Assembly (NCBI GenBank): GCA_905250025.1
Contig: CAJNOJ010000195.1
Location: 103,720 to 167,719, forward strand
From: Adineta ricciae
Lineage: Eukaryota > Rotifera > Eurotatoria > Adinetida > Adinetidae
Direction of reading: 5' to 3'
DNA: 64,000 nucleotides
Positions 12,095 to 24,272 of the stretch are shown here, piece by piece (within the stretch, counting starts at the first letter, position 1; every line of letters starts with the position of its first letter). The position numbers were made by a program, and so were the translations under genes. The notes beneath the pieces are model-generated. The model had not been told where the DNA came from, did no database searches, and worked only from the letters and a program-made list of their open reading frames with translations.

Positions 12095-12794
12095 ATGGCT
12101 ATGGCTGCTGCTCGTTTCCTCCTTCGCAATGTGAACCGTACTCCTATGTTTCGACTAGTAGCAGTACGTACACAAGCTACATCAAGTGCACCAGCACCAG
12201 CTTCAGGATCAGCAGCTGATATGGTTTTCACTTTCGCTTCACCATCGGAAGTCTTCTACAATCAAGCTAAGAATGTGCGGCAAATTGATGTTCCTACTAT
12301 GAGTGGTAATATGGGTATCCTTGGTACGTCGAATTGGATTTGAGAAAGTTGCCGGAAGATTGATGTCCGTTTTATTATTTAGCTCATCATGTACCAATTC
12401 TCGGTGTTTTGAAACCTGGTGTCGTTTCAGTATATGAAAATGAAGGAAACACCAAACGATATTTCGGTAAGTGAATCTATTTCGATAATATGAGCTCATG
12501 AGCTTTGTGTTTGTAGTAAGCAGTGGTTCAGTTGCTGTTCACCCAGATTCAAGTGTTCAATTGTTAGCTGAAGAAGCAACACTCGTAGAAAATCTTGACA
12601 CAAAAGTATGCTGAGCTGTTCGTTGTTTTGGTTCTCATCATTTGATGATTTTGATTTAGGCAGCCCAAGATGCATTGTCTGAAGCGCAACGAAAATTAGG
12701 TTCAGCTAAAGATGAAAAACAAAAAGCGGAAGCCCAAATTGAAGTTGAATGTGCTGAAGCTGCTGTCAAAGCATCTTCTGGTGTTTTTCAATGA
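12095..12794 (+). CDS. ATP5F1D: Mitochondrial ATP synthase delta subunit
   Basis: Four exons encode about 170 residues. The first about 30 residues are basic and Ser/Ala-rich (AAARFLLRNVNRTPMFRLV), a mitochondrial targeting peptide. The mature part has DMVFTFASPSEVFYN, VPTMSGNMGILAHHVPIL, VLKPGVVSVYE and FVSSGSVAVHPDSSVQLL, the beta-sandwich of the delta subunit (bacterial epsilon). The C-terminal EAQRKLGSAKDEKQKAEAQI forms the helical hairpin. It belongs to the central stalk of F1Fo and links gamma to the c-ring. The ATG at 12095 abuts a splice acceptor (ttattacag), which points to a spliced leader or a 5' UTR intron. It starts 205 bp after UQCRH and ends 169 bp before the epoxide hydrolase. 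Confidence 0.95.
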
Positions 12795-12963
12795 GTTTTA
12801 GAAACAGAAAACATCCGATCTATATGAACAGTGTGTAGTTTATCAAGATCATTTAGTTATTTGTCCGTTTCACTTTTTCTTTTTTTTTTCTTGCTATTTA
12901 ATACAAAACATGCGTTGAACCCAAAAATAGATAAATCATCTTCTGTTTTTCTCTCTCTTCCAG

Positions 12964-14529
12964 ATGGGTCTATCACGATTAAATCGTGTTATTGCCGTCT
13001 GTATTCTTATCGCTGCTATTATTTATGGATGGAAGACTTTATTCGAAGCTCGACGTCCACCGTGTTATTCAATTGATGTAAAATATTTTGGTTCAGGGGT
13101 TTCACCATCAACTGATGCAGAAGATTTGTCGATCAAACCGTTTCAAGTCCCTTTTGATCGATCACAAGTTGATGATATGATAAGTCGTGTGCGTAACACA
13201 AGGTTCTACGAACCACAGATCGCTGTTGACAATCGACATGTTAATAAATCAAGTTATGGGTTTAATCGACAGACAGCTGAAAGTGTTCGTGAATATTTAA
13301 TCAACACTTTTGATTGGAAAAAGACCGTTCAAGAATTGAACACATTTAGCCACTTCAAAACCAACATTGCCGTAAGTTTACTTCTCATTACACGAATTTT
13401 CACTTTTTAATCAATAGGGTTTGGATATTCATTTTGTTCGCGTAAGAAAAAATGCGCAGACGAATAAGAAAAGGGACGCGATCTTGTTCTTACATGGTTG
13501 GCCAGGTTCATTTCTCGAATATCTCGATGTTGCTCGACAATTCAATTCGTCAACTACTGGAAATTATGATATAATCATTCCATCATTACCCGGTTACGGT
13601 TACTCAGACGCGCCACTCCGAGGCGGCATGAATCCACCACAAATGGCTCGTATTATGCAAAACTTAATGCAACGTCTCGGACACAGCTCGTATGTTGTTT
13701 GTGGAGGAGATTGGGGATCGTTTATTGGCACACATATGGCCCAATTGTATCCTGGTCATGTTCGAGGACTTTTGATCACATTAGTCACACCAGCTTTAAC
13801 AGCGAAACACTATGTTCAACTAGGACTTGCTCATTTTCTCACGCCAACGATTTTACTTGATTTTGACGAACAAGATTTCTTAGATGAACGTTTCAATGCG
13901 AAAAAATATCTCGAATTCCTTTGGTGAGTAGGAATTGACCAGGAATAAACGGCATGATATTTGCTTTGTTCTTAGGAAAGAAGGTGGTTATTTTCATCTA
14001 CAGGCTACTCGACCTGACACAATCGGCTATGCTCTCAATGATTCGCCACTTGGCTTAGGTTAATCATCTCGTTAATCATACTATTTGTCTAATAAAAACA
14101 TGTCTTTCTTCACTTTTAGCTGCCTATATATTAGAAAAATGGTCACGTTGGAGTAATACTCAACATGACGTTGATCAATCGATCAATTCCGGTCTCGGTC
14201 GTTTCACACTTGACCAACTTCTTTCCAATGTTATGCTATATTGGACAACAGGAACAATAACATCATCCATGCGTCTTTATTATGAACATATTACTTCATT
14301 AGCTTCTGGTTATGATGACAAACTTTACTATGGCCCATTAGCTGCTTCCGTACCTGTAGCTATTGCCAATTACCGTAATGAATTACTCTACGTCCCACGC
14401 ACAATTGCACGTGCTCGATATCCAAATATTAAATTATGGCTATATCATGCATCAGGCGGCCATTTTGCTTCCATTGAACAGCCACAAGAGTATTATCGTG
14501 ATGTCGAAAATTTCTTATCACGACTTTAA
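12964..14529 (+). CDS. EPHX1: Microsomal-type epoxide hydrolase
   Basis: Four exons (first 12964-13371) encode about 460 residues, close to mammalian EPHX1. The N-terminus has one membrane anchor ([15 protein letters not shown]), then the epoxide hydrolase N-terminal segment ([15 protein letters not shown]...FYEP). The alpha/beta-hydrolase core follows, with the HGWPGS oxyanion motif, [10 protein letters not shown], and the nucleophile elbow GGDWGS with catalytic Asp. The catalytic His lies in [12 protein letters not shown] near the C-terminus. The enzyme hydrates reactive epoxides to trans-diols on the ER membrane. The ATG directly follows a splice acceptor (ctcttccag). It is third in the same-strand cluster and ends 300 bp before RICTOR. 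Confidence 0.95.
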
Positions 14530-14829
14530 AACAATGAGCAATTGTTGCACATGATGTAAAAAACAATATTGGCTCAAAAACTTGCAAACAAATCTATGTT
14601 TGCCTATTTTGTACTTATCATAGCTATTTTTTTGTTTGTAAAAAAAAACTTTATTACTAATTCAGCTATACAACGAAAAAAAAACCAGATATCTGATCAC
14701 AGTGATATTTTCTTAAAAAAATCATCCGAAGTTTTATTATCTTTGTTCAAATCATTTTAGATGATTTCAAATACTCGTGGAATCGTATGATGAAACCGAT
14801 ATAGAATTGAAGAAAAAATTCATCTAAGG

Positions 14830-17800
14830 ATGACGATGACAGGGTTTTTACATTTATGCGACCAAATTTTGATTGCATCATCGCCATATTCACCGTATGA
14901 TCCATCAAAGAAGCCGCTCAGTACTTTGCTCAATGAAATGACATATTATGTCGCTTCGACACTTCGAATAGACAATGAAGATGAATGTATCATTCATGGG
15001 TAGGACATTTATTCAATGTTTAGGAATCATTTGTTGTGAATGGACTTTGTTTAGCCTTCAAATACTTCTTTTGAGTGATGTTGAACGTGTCCGAGCAGCA
15101 TCATTACGTGCCCTTCGGTATTCAATTCATCGTGCCACTATTTTTGATAAATTTCTTGAATGTCGTCTTGATTATCTCGTTTGCCGGTGAGTTCGTCCCT
15201 CCCAAATCGATTTTCTCAACTCTTTATCACCTTCAGATCTCTTACAATCGATCTGAGAAATGCCCGTGAACGTCTCGAAGCCTATAAATTCATTCGCCGG
15301 TTATTTGTTCTCTATTCTCAACGTATACCTCATTCATTAGTCTACGTCCTGAATGCAATTGTTTCATCAAGTAGTACAACACCGGCATCTCGAACAGCAA
15401 ACACAACGCCAATAGTAAGATCAGATCAAATGGTCAAATGTTGTTTAGAATTGTTGTGTGAGATAGGTAAGACACGAAACTTGTCATCGCATTTCAGTTT
15501 CATTCGGCAAACTATCTTTAGCCTTACAAAATCCACATGTTTTACATGCGTGTCACGCGATAAATACAATGTTGAAATATATTATCGATCTTGACCAAGA
15601 TGAACTGCGCGAGAGCGTTCTGTATGCTTTGTTGCATGCAGTAGATCGGTTTACTATTAATGACAATAGCGAACCAACAATTCTCGATGCGGTTGACCCA
15701 AACGGTCCGGCTTGGGTCTTAGTTGACGAAGGAATGCGCGAACGACATGAACTTATTGGAAATATGTTTAGTGTAAGTCAAATGATGTCTATCGTTCGTT
15801 GATTGTCATTTGATTTTGTTCATTAGCAACTAGTTGCTATCTTTTCGCTATGCGAAAAAGGAGCTTTGAAAGCAAGTGAACGTCGCGCGATGACACCCGC
15901 TGCGTAAGAAGGAATGAAACAGTAATTGACACATTTCCTATGGCGAATTTTCTTTTAGGATTGATAGTTTACTTATCAAAGAACCAGATAAAATCAAAAC
16001 ATTAAAATCATGTGCATCAGCTTTAAGTACAATTTTACATAGTTGGATTGGTAAAGATTTCCTAAGAGAAACAGTCGAGATTGATTTTGTGTTCATTGAA
16101 GGTTTTACGGCGTTTTGTCAAACAAGAAATTCTTCAATTCGTTTACTGGTCAATTGTCTACTTGTTCAATCTGAAGCAATGAAAGTATGTTTGAAAGGAA
16201 TTTTCGAAACGAATTCACCTCTCAACATATCTAGATCATAATTTTGGATCTGTTCTATGATCTACTCAATCTCGATGTACCAACTATGTGTGATAACTAT
16301 GAAACAGCGTTAAGATCAATGTGTAAATAGATTTTTTTAAACTATGAAATTTTTGCTTATTTGCTTTTTGCTAATTCATAGATCAAATTTGGAATTTGAC
16401 AACCGTGGAAGAAGGTTACACTTATGTCGCCAGTGAAGGAGCGGCCAAGTTGCCTCGTTTATCTTCGACAAGGTATATTTGAGAAAATTTAATCCAATCG
16501 ACTTCTTCTAACAATCGCTTCCTTCTTAAAACCTTCATTTATTGTCTCTATAGACCAAACTTGCTTGATAGCCATATGGCATTAATGCTTCTCACTTTTA
16601 TTGATGCTGGCTTTATCGAGGTAATCATCCTACAAATCAAAGTTCAGCTCATTATGTTCTCGTTTGAATAGGCGATTAGCGAACTAGCTTCAAGTGATAA
16701 CACATTGCTAGCAACTCGGGCGACACTTCTTCTAGCAAATTTCATCTGGCTGGTGCGCATTTGCTTTCTTGTTCGATGGAAATGAAGTTAACTTTACAAT
16801 TTTAGTGTAATGAGCATTTGCCGGAGGAGCAAAGTTTTCTTCTCTTGCCCTTGCTAATGGATATCGCCATTGCTGATGATGACAGTATCAAACGAAGGTA
16901 TATTTCGCTGGAATATTTTGTGTCTGCCTAATATCGATTGTAATTTTAGTTTTGCTAAGGAAGCCATGTTGAATATCAATGCATTTTTCGAATTTAAACA
17001 ACGAACTCGGCATGTCCATTCATTTCAGTTAGCCCAATTGATCTATCATGCGCAGCATCTCAATGATTACTATACCTTACCCCAAACAATTGCTCCAGAG
17101 CCCACTCGTCGAATATCGATTCCATCAATTGACGATCCGGTGAGCATTTTTTGAAAAATCGAAGAATTTCTTGAGAAAAGAATACTCAACTTTATCATCC
17201 TTATCTCGATTGTTTTACACATTCTTTACTTTTTGGAATATTAATATAATCTGTGTTTGTGTGTCTGTATTATCTAGCCATCTTTCTTGAAATGGTCATT
17301 CTCAACACCATTTCGAACGTTAAATGTAAAGAAATTCGTTAGAAGGAACAAGTGTGGTTTGTTTTGTGGTTTGTGTTTGTGTGTCACATTCTTATTTCTC
17401 CTTTCCATCTTTCCTTTTCTATTTATTCATAACTGGACATGCTGCACATTAGATTTCTTGAAAAGAAAAACTAATCTATTCATTAACCTTGAATGTTTCT
17501 CTGTGCATGACTGAATGTTTCTATGGGAACCGCTGTGGTGTTTGTGCATGTTAAATGTTGATAGAATTCATTCCAGCGCTGAGTGATTTCTCGTTAATTT
17601 TTAGTTGATCGCCGAGAAAATCGATGGCAGTATTCGAGAAACGAATACATTACAAATCGATAACTACAGAAAATGGAATTGGGATTTGATATTAGCTTTA
17701 TTAAAAGTACGTGAATGTGACATAAACGCAGCACACGAAATTTACTATTGTTTCAATAGGATTTTTCGAAGCAAGCAAATCAGGTGCAAGGTGATCTGTA

Positions 17801-20800
17801 CGAATTGTAAACGAAACAAGAGGAGAATGTTTGATATGATTAGGAATTGGTTGTGTTCATTTAGATTTTTGGATAAATTATGTGATTTTTTCAAACCAGA
17901 GCAGAACAATGGCTTTAATGATATCGCTTTGATAGATTCGCTTTCGGATGTTACATGTCGAGCTTTATTAGCGTTCTCCGACCTTCTTGTCTATCCACCA
18001 CAAGCAGCGTCTAATCATATTCGAGTAAAATGCTCTTAACCAACTGAAAAGCGACATTGTTCGGTGTTTTTCTTTATAGGCTACTGCAAGCAACGTCGCT
18101 CGAACACTTTTAACTAGTGTTAGCGAAGCATTACAACAGGTATTTCAATGAAAAGCTTGTCTGCCGACTCAACTTATTTCTTTTCTAGTCAATCAACGCA
18201 ATGAAAGAAGGCACGGTTCGAGCTACAATAACTGAGCATGATTTGCTATCGAAAAATAGTGTGTATTACTATTTATTTCTTGGCCGTTTGAGTAAATCAT
18301 CAGTCGGGACGCAAGCTATGATTGAAAGTGATATCTTTATTCGGTAAATCCTCACAATTTCTCTCGGATCTCTTTACGAAATTTCTTCCATCTTTAGTCT
18401 TTCGGAAATGTTAAAAATGGACGATGAATTTGCTACATCCGCTATTGTTGCTTTGTCGTCATTTAACTATTACTACGACACTCCATGTCGAACATATCTA
18501 TCTCAAGCTTTAAAATCATCCTGCACGGTAAACATCCGAAACGAGCTTAGTTATCACTTTTCAGATCTTATTGAATTTTTAGGCCCTTCGTTTGTACAGT
18601 ACCAGTCTCCTTCGTGTAATTCTTCGTTCCAATCCGGTGGCATTTAGCAGCTGGGGTTTAACTCTTGTTGTTTCTCAGCTGCATGACACAAATCAACTGG
18701 TAATAATCGAATCAGCTTCGATTCTTGACGAAGCACTTGAAGATCGAGTAAGCAAACGACCTGCTTTTTTATTCGACTCGATATTGACTGAGATATTTTT
18801 CAGAGACTAGTCAATATCTTTTACAAACAATGGCACACCTTCTCTCTTCTGAAGAATACGAATTCTTTTCTTTCGACAGTTTATCATCTAACAGTTGCGC
18901 GTTTGAGTTCAATTCCATTTCATCAAGTTCAACACGATGAAAAACATATTTCAATGATCCGGGAAGAGCTTGCCTATTGGGATTCGACTTTCAATGCCCA
19001 ATATGTTTATCACATGGAAACGAGACTATTCGCCGCGTATTCGGATGGTCAGTTGTTAAGTGATGATTACTTCGAACGACGCAAATCATTATCGGCAAAT
19101 AGAACAAAAAAGAAAAAATTAAGTGCACACGTTTTAACACATATTTATCGTCAATTGTGCCTTCACTACGATGGGTTCAACTTATTACGTACAGAGTCAC
19201 GTTTAGAACAATATGCGTCCGAGTTAAAACAACATCGAACAAATTGTATCAATGTACAGGAAACGAAAATCATTAAAGAAGCGCTATGGGCATTGGCTCA
19301 TACAGCGAGCACAGATCTTGGGTGTTCATGGCTGATGGAAAAGGATCTGTTACCGGACATTTTAAGATTTGCTGAAGAATGTCAAAACTTGTCGGTTCGA
19401 GGGTAAAAGAACGAAACTTTTAAAGATTTATCACGACGAATACTATTTGTTGTCATTATTTTTAGTACGGCATTCTACGCACTTAGCTTAATAGCACAAA
19501 CACCAGATGGTGCTATGTCATTGAAAGATTTCGGTTGGGAAACATATCGTGTACGATCGCACTCGATTCCGCCAACTTTAGCAAACACTGATACCTATCA
19601 GAATTCAGAACGACGAATTTCTCGAGGTGTAATCACAGGTTCCTCTGTATATAAAAATGTTTCAGTGCAAATCACTCCACCAACGTCATCACCAGCTATT
19701 TCTGACTCAGCGGATCATCCAGTAAAACCGCTTACGAATGAATTGACGTATGGAGAGACGATACCATTGTTTCGATGTCATGTTCACAAAGATTCAACTT
19801 CAACTGATGTGAAATCCAAGCGATCATTAACTTTGCCTTCAACGATTTCGACAAATACAAATGATAAACTCGAAGTTCGACATAGTAATCACGGTAATTC
19901 AATTTTCTCTATCAAAATTTCGACTCTCTTCTTTTACTCGATAGTCATCATCACTGAAGATAGTGGTCCACCAACTCCAACGAATAAAACAGCAACAGTA
20001 ACATTTCCTGACTGTCTCGAACCTGGCGGTGCACCGTTATTGGTCAGTGTTCCCATACGTCGTTGTTCAAGCATATCAAAAGAACTAACGAACACCGCTG
20101 TGTATCGTGATTCCGGTATCGCAAGTGGTGCGACAGGTTCATTTTCTGACGTTGAATATTCTCGTTCACCAACTTATGGAAATTACGCACCTCATTCTCA
20201 ATCTCAATCAGCAGCTGTTCAATCAGCAACAGATAGTTTACCATTGGAACGATTTCGTCCTCGATCGAAATCCGCCCATCAGTCCAGTGCATTGCGACAA
20301 TCAAAACAATTACAAAAAGTTCCCGAAGTTATTCAAGCGCTACGTGCGCCGACCGCCGGTCATGGTGCAGCATCGGAACCATCACAAACAGATGAATTGT
20401 ATCGATCACGTTTATTACGTTGTAATTTCCTTCTTAAACCCGATGCAGCTGGTTACGAATACGCACGACGTGTACAGAAAACCAGTCATGCGATCTATTC
20501 ACATTTAGTAAATAGTACTACAAATGAATCTCATATAGAGGAAATATCCATCAAAGGAAAAAATGATGATCTTGTTCTTCCGTTTCATTGCTGCACATCG
20601 ATATTGTACAAGAAGATTTATGAATCACATGATTCACGTGATCTTCAGATCGATAAATTCATGACCAAGGATGGGTAAGATTAGAAATCGAAGTCAATCG
20701 CTCATTTTTTTCTACTTATACGTTTCAGTAAATATGCTTCGGAACAACGTGATTTGGACGATGCAGATGAGGATGATAATACAGTCTATCGTGGTTTAGC

Positions 20801-21630
20801 TGTTCCTGTTGATATTCGGCAAGTTGTAGAAGTAAGAAAGATTCTCCAATCGCTTCTTGATCTTGATTAATATGTTTATTCGGATAGATTTCCGATGGTT
20901 ACAATTTAAACTACGAAACCTGGTCGGATCTTGTCCGTTCACGTTCACGTGGAAATACAAATGCCGATCAAGCACGTACACGAAGTGCGACTGGTGCTTC
21001 TTCTAGTTCTGGAGGTAAAGTTTTCTTTCTAAACTTTTTTCATTTTCAAATTACATTAAACAGAATTCACTCCGTCGTCACCCGCCATTGTTCAACAAGA
21101 TCAAACAGTCCCAACACCCGTACCCATACCAGCAAATCAAACAACAGTATCATTGAATATCTGTATGATGTGTGCCAATAATCCAACAAATTCTACACCA
21201 CATGAAAATCCTCATATAACTATGCAAACAGATTTTGTCGATGTCAAATCCTTAGCCAGTCGTCTTATCGCTGCAATTCATTCAGAAGAAGTCGAAAAGA
21301 AGCTTCTAAGGTAACAATCCACCGGCAATACTTGCTTATTAATCTCTGATTTTTCTATTCAGTTGGAAAGAAAGTCGTCCGCAAATATTCGATAATATTT
21401 GTTTGTATTCCGAGATCTGCTATATTTTAACCATGAGTACTGTACGTATTCCTGCGCAACGTTTTCTTCATGATCTGTTTTCTGATTGTCAATTTCAAAA
21501 AGTAAGTTTCAATATACTTCGTTTTCGAAATTATTTTCATTACATTTAGCTTCGTAAACATCGTCGTCATGTCGATGTTCTTATCGAAGAAGATGATGAA
21601 GATGAAATCGACACCAGTACAAGTTCATAG
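14830..21630 (+). CDS. RICTOR: RICTOR, mTOR complex 2 scaffold subunit
   Basis: This is a long gene of roughly 25 exons with short introns. Family landmarks appear in order: N-terminal helical repeats (SDVERVRAASLRALRYSIHR, then DQMVKCCLELLCEI), LALMLLTFIDAGFIEA, a WNWDLILALLK segment, SWGLTLVVSQLHDTN, and the domain with IIKEALWALAHTASTDLGCS, LPDILRFAEECQNLSVRGTA and LIAQTPDGA. A Ser-rich disordered stretch follows (about 19.5-20.5 kb), then YRGLAVPVDIRQVVE. The C-terminal domain has IFDNICLYSEICYIL and RFLHDLFSDCQFQKL. The protein ends in DTSTSS, much like the vertebrate C-terminus. RICTOR anchors mTORC2, which phosphorylates AKT-class kinases. The start is uncertain: MTMTGFLHLCDQIL at 14830 is the most sensible ATG. 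The 48-nt exon 17278-17325 may be a cassette. Confidence 0.88.
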
Positions 21631-22609
21631 TCCCAAACCAAACCGAGTCTTCCTTGGCGAATTCCTTCTTATTCATCCAGTGTCAAATATGATGTTTTTT
21701 CTTCTCCGACCGGTGACGATCAGCGACATATATTTCGAAAATAAAGAACAGTGAGATTTCTTTGATGAAAAAACCAACAATACAGTGTGAGAATTAACAT
21801 GTCTATTTTTTTCTTCTTCTTCTCTTTAATGTATAATGTGTCCTTTGTTTTCTTCGTCTTCATGTATATTTTCATTCTCGATTCCACTTTTTTTGTTTGC
21901 AATACCCGTGCCCTATTCAGTTGTTTATCAGTGGATTGAACAGTAAAAGAATAAAAACGAGTTTCGAAACTGACCGTATTCGATTGATGAAAATCATTGA
22001 TTTGATGTGTTTAATGAATCCGAGTGATTTGTTTGACATTTGCACGCGATGTTCAACTGAAATCGAATTTGATCGAAAGGAGATTGTTTTATTATTGTAC
22101 AGATGAAAAATTTTATTTGTTATGTTTTTTAAAAATAAATTTCGTATATTCAACGTTTTGAAAAAGAAATTGAATTGTGAAGAACAATAATTTAGATATG
22201 TTGAAAGACGTGAAAGATTCAATTGAATTCATCACAATTGAGTCCTCTGAGAGAAAAGAAGCACGGTTTGAGAAGTATTCGACAATAGAGAAGATGCAGC
22301 CGAATGTCGATTCGTTGTCGTCTCTAACGATGATGTCGATGAGGTGTGATTTTCATTGAGATGCAATGAAAGGCGATGCGCAGCAATAGCATCAACTAGT
22401 GCTGATGTTATTGTCCGAACAGGTGCTTGCAATGAAGTTGGAAAATCTGTATGAAGCTAAAACGAAGGAAGTGTAAATGGTAAAATATCTTTTGGTGCTT
22501 ACGGATGTGATCCGTTGTCCATTGTTTGACGATTGTTGAAGTGTTGATCTTAGAATAAGTTGTTGTTCATTCTTTAATAAACATCCATCGAACGCTGCAT
22601 TCGTTTCAC
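21631..22609. other. Intergenic region after RICTOR
   Basis: An acceptor-like site at about 21925 precedes a 60-codon open stretch ending at 22106 (KIIDLMCLMNPSDLFDIC). No start, partner exon or family could be found, so it is not called as a gene. The rest is AT-rich. AATAAA-like signals for both flanking genes are present. Confidence 0.3.
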
Positions 22610-23558
22610 CTAGACATTCCCGAAGAATAATATTCGATGAATCTCATTCAATTCTGTACCTCGAATAGGTGTTTTGATAGGATTATCTGGTTTGATAAAG
22701 ACGGGAGTTGACGGTGTACTCTACAAGACAGAAATCTCGATCATCGCTCCCAAAAACTGCGTGTTTTTCTTTACCAAACGATTATAAACAATTGTTTCAG
22801 TATGTGGTTGTGGAATGTGTCGATAAACAATCGATGGTTTCTTCTCCGAATAACTATTCAGAAGAGAATCTTTAACGAGAGAAGATAAAATTGTGTCAAT
22901 CATACTCGGGCTGAATAGGAGTCGATGAAATATTGACAACAATAGCTTGTAGTCGATTCGAATGTTCTAATCAAACAGAGAAGATGATTAATGCAAGTTG
23001 AATTCGAAATTTACCAATCTTTTTCAACCAGATCGTTGCGTGTCGTCGTCGATAACATATAATTATTAAAATAACGATCCCGATTAGAACTAATGTTGGA
23101 AGTGTAATAGCGAGAATGATAATTAACGGTTTATTTCGACTGTCTACAAGATTATTCAGCTCATCGGTGGATGAGTCGAGTCGAATTTGTAACGTTCGAT
23201 TCGTAGAAGGAAGGATTCGGCTATTCATATTGTTTTCATTCTTAAAAGCTAATTGATCTGAAGAGAAAGATAAAAGTGCATTGAAATGATGAATGACTGA
23301 ACACTTTGATTTGTAATCATCGATAAATTAACATCTGTTTGTCTTTCGTTTGCATTGTCTAGATGTGTTGATCGTCTGGGCACGTCTTGCCAATCAAAAG
23401 ACCGTTCAATAAATATCCAAAAAAGAAGGTGAAGAAGAAAAAAAAGCTCGCCACATTAAGCGAATTACACTGACAATAACAATAAAGAAACGCAAGAAAA
23501 GGAAAGATAGACTAAGAATGAATCGATTCTTTCTTGCTGCTCTATTCCTCCATGGCAT
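22610..23558 (-). CDS. Small type I membrane protein (uncertain model)
   Basis: The best ATG is at 23558 and starts a basic-then-hydrophobic leader (MPWRNRAARKNR followed by about 20 hydrophobic residues), a signal peptide or anchor. Later exons give an extracellular segment, then SRNKPLIIILAITLPTLVLI with GIVILIIIC and RRRHA, a clear membrane helix followed by basic residues. The presumed tail (KPSIVYRHIPQPHTETIVYN; STPSTPVFIKPDNPIKTP) is split by a phase-0 intron at 22721-22774. The frame cannot be followed from the leader into the next exon, and a one-base break in frame lies near 22.9 kb. The gene may be misassembled, carry sequence error, or be decaying. The start lies at the edge of a duplicated block. 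No family is recognised. Confidence 0.4.
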
Positions 23559-23822
23559 GACACGAACAGACCATCATCCTTTCTTCTATTTTTAATACTA
23601 TCATACATCGGACTACGTCTGCAATGACGTGTAGGTGTCAAGTGCGAACACAAAAAAAGCGTTTTTTTTTTTCGAATACAACTAGAAACTTTTCTGCGTC
23701 TATTTTTGTTTATGCGACATAGATAGAAGACATTCGACGTTTAGTCAGTCGGACATTTTCTCACCGAAGAGAAAGTATTGGTTTATTCTTGACGAGTTTT
23801 TTGTTATTCGATGCGACACTTA
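23550..23822. repeat. Local direct duplication, copy 1
   Basis: About 273 bp beginning ccatggcatgacacg and ending cgatgcgacactta. It is repeated almost identically right after a single N at 23823. The main difference is the length of a T run. Confidence 0.9.
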
Positions 23823-23823
23823 N
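23823..23823. other. Ambiguous base (N) at assembly join
   Basis: A single N separates two nearly identical 272-273 bp blocks, which looks like two overlapping contig ends placed side by side rather than merged. Confidence 0.8.
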
Positions 23824-24095
23824 CCATGGCATGACACGAACAGACCATCATCCTTTCTTCTATTTTTAATACTATCATACATCGGACTACGTCTGCAATG
23901 ACGTGTAGGTGTCAAGTGCGAACACAAAAAAAGCGTTTTTTTTTTCGAATACAACTAGAAACTTTTCTGCGTCTATTTTTGTTTATGCGACATAGATAGA
24001 AGACATTCGACGTTTAGTCAGTCGGACATTTTCTCACCGAAGAGAAAGTATTGGTTTATTCTTGACGAGTTTTTTGTTATTCGATGCGACACTTA
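23824..24095. repeat. Local direct duplication, copy 2
   Basis: Second copy of the block at 23550-23822. It continues into unique sequence after cgatgcgacactta. Confidence 0.9.
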
Positions 24096-24272
24096 TGTGC
24101 GTTGTAAAAAAAAACTCTTCAAAAGTTTTCGTATGTTTAACTATCAACAAAGTCACAACGAACAGTGAAGCGTTTTTCTTCTGTTTACTGTACGATGGTC
24201 GTTCACACTTAGGTTTTCTATACCTTGATCGAATCAGTAGATATTCAATAAGATAAACAACATTCAGACATG

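Noticed and set aside
21628-21742. Open frame continuing past the RICTOR TAG stop for about 37 codons
   Set aside because: The chain up to the stop ends DTSTSS, closely like the vertebrate RICTOR C-terminus, so the stop is natural and the extension is probably chance.
21897-22106. Acceptor-preceded 60-70 codon frame after RICTOR
   Set aside because: No start codon context, no upstream partner exon in phase, no recognised family.
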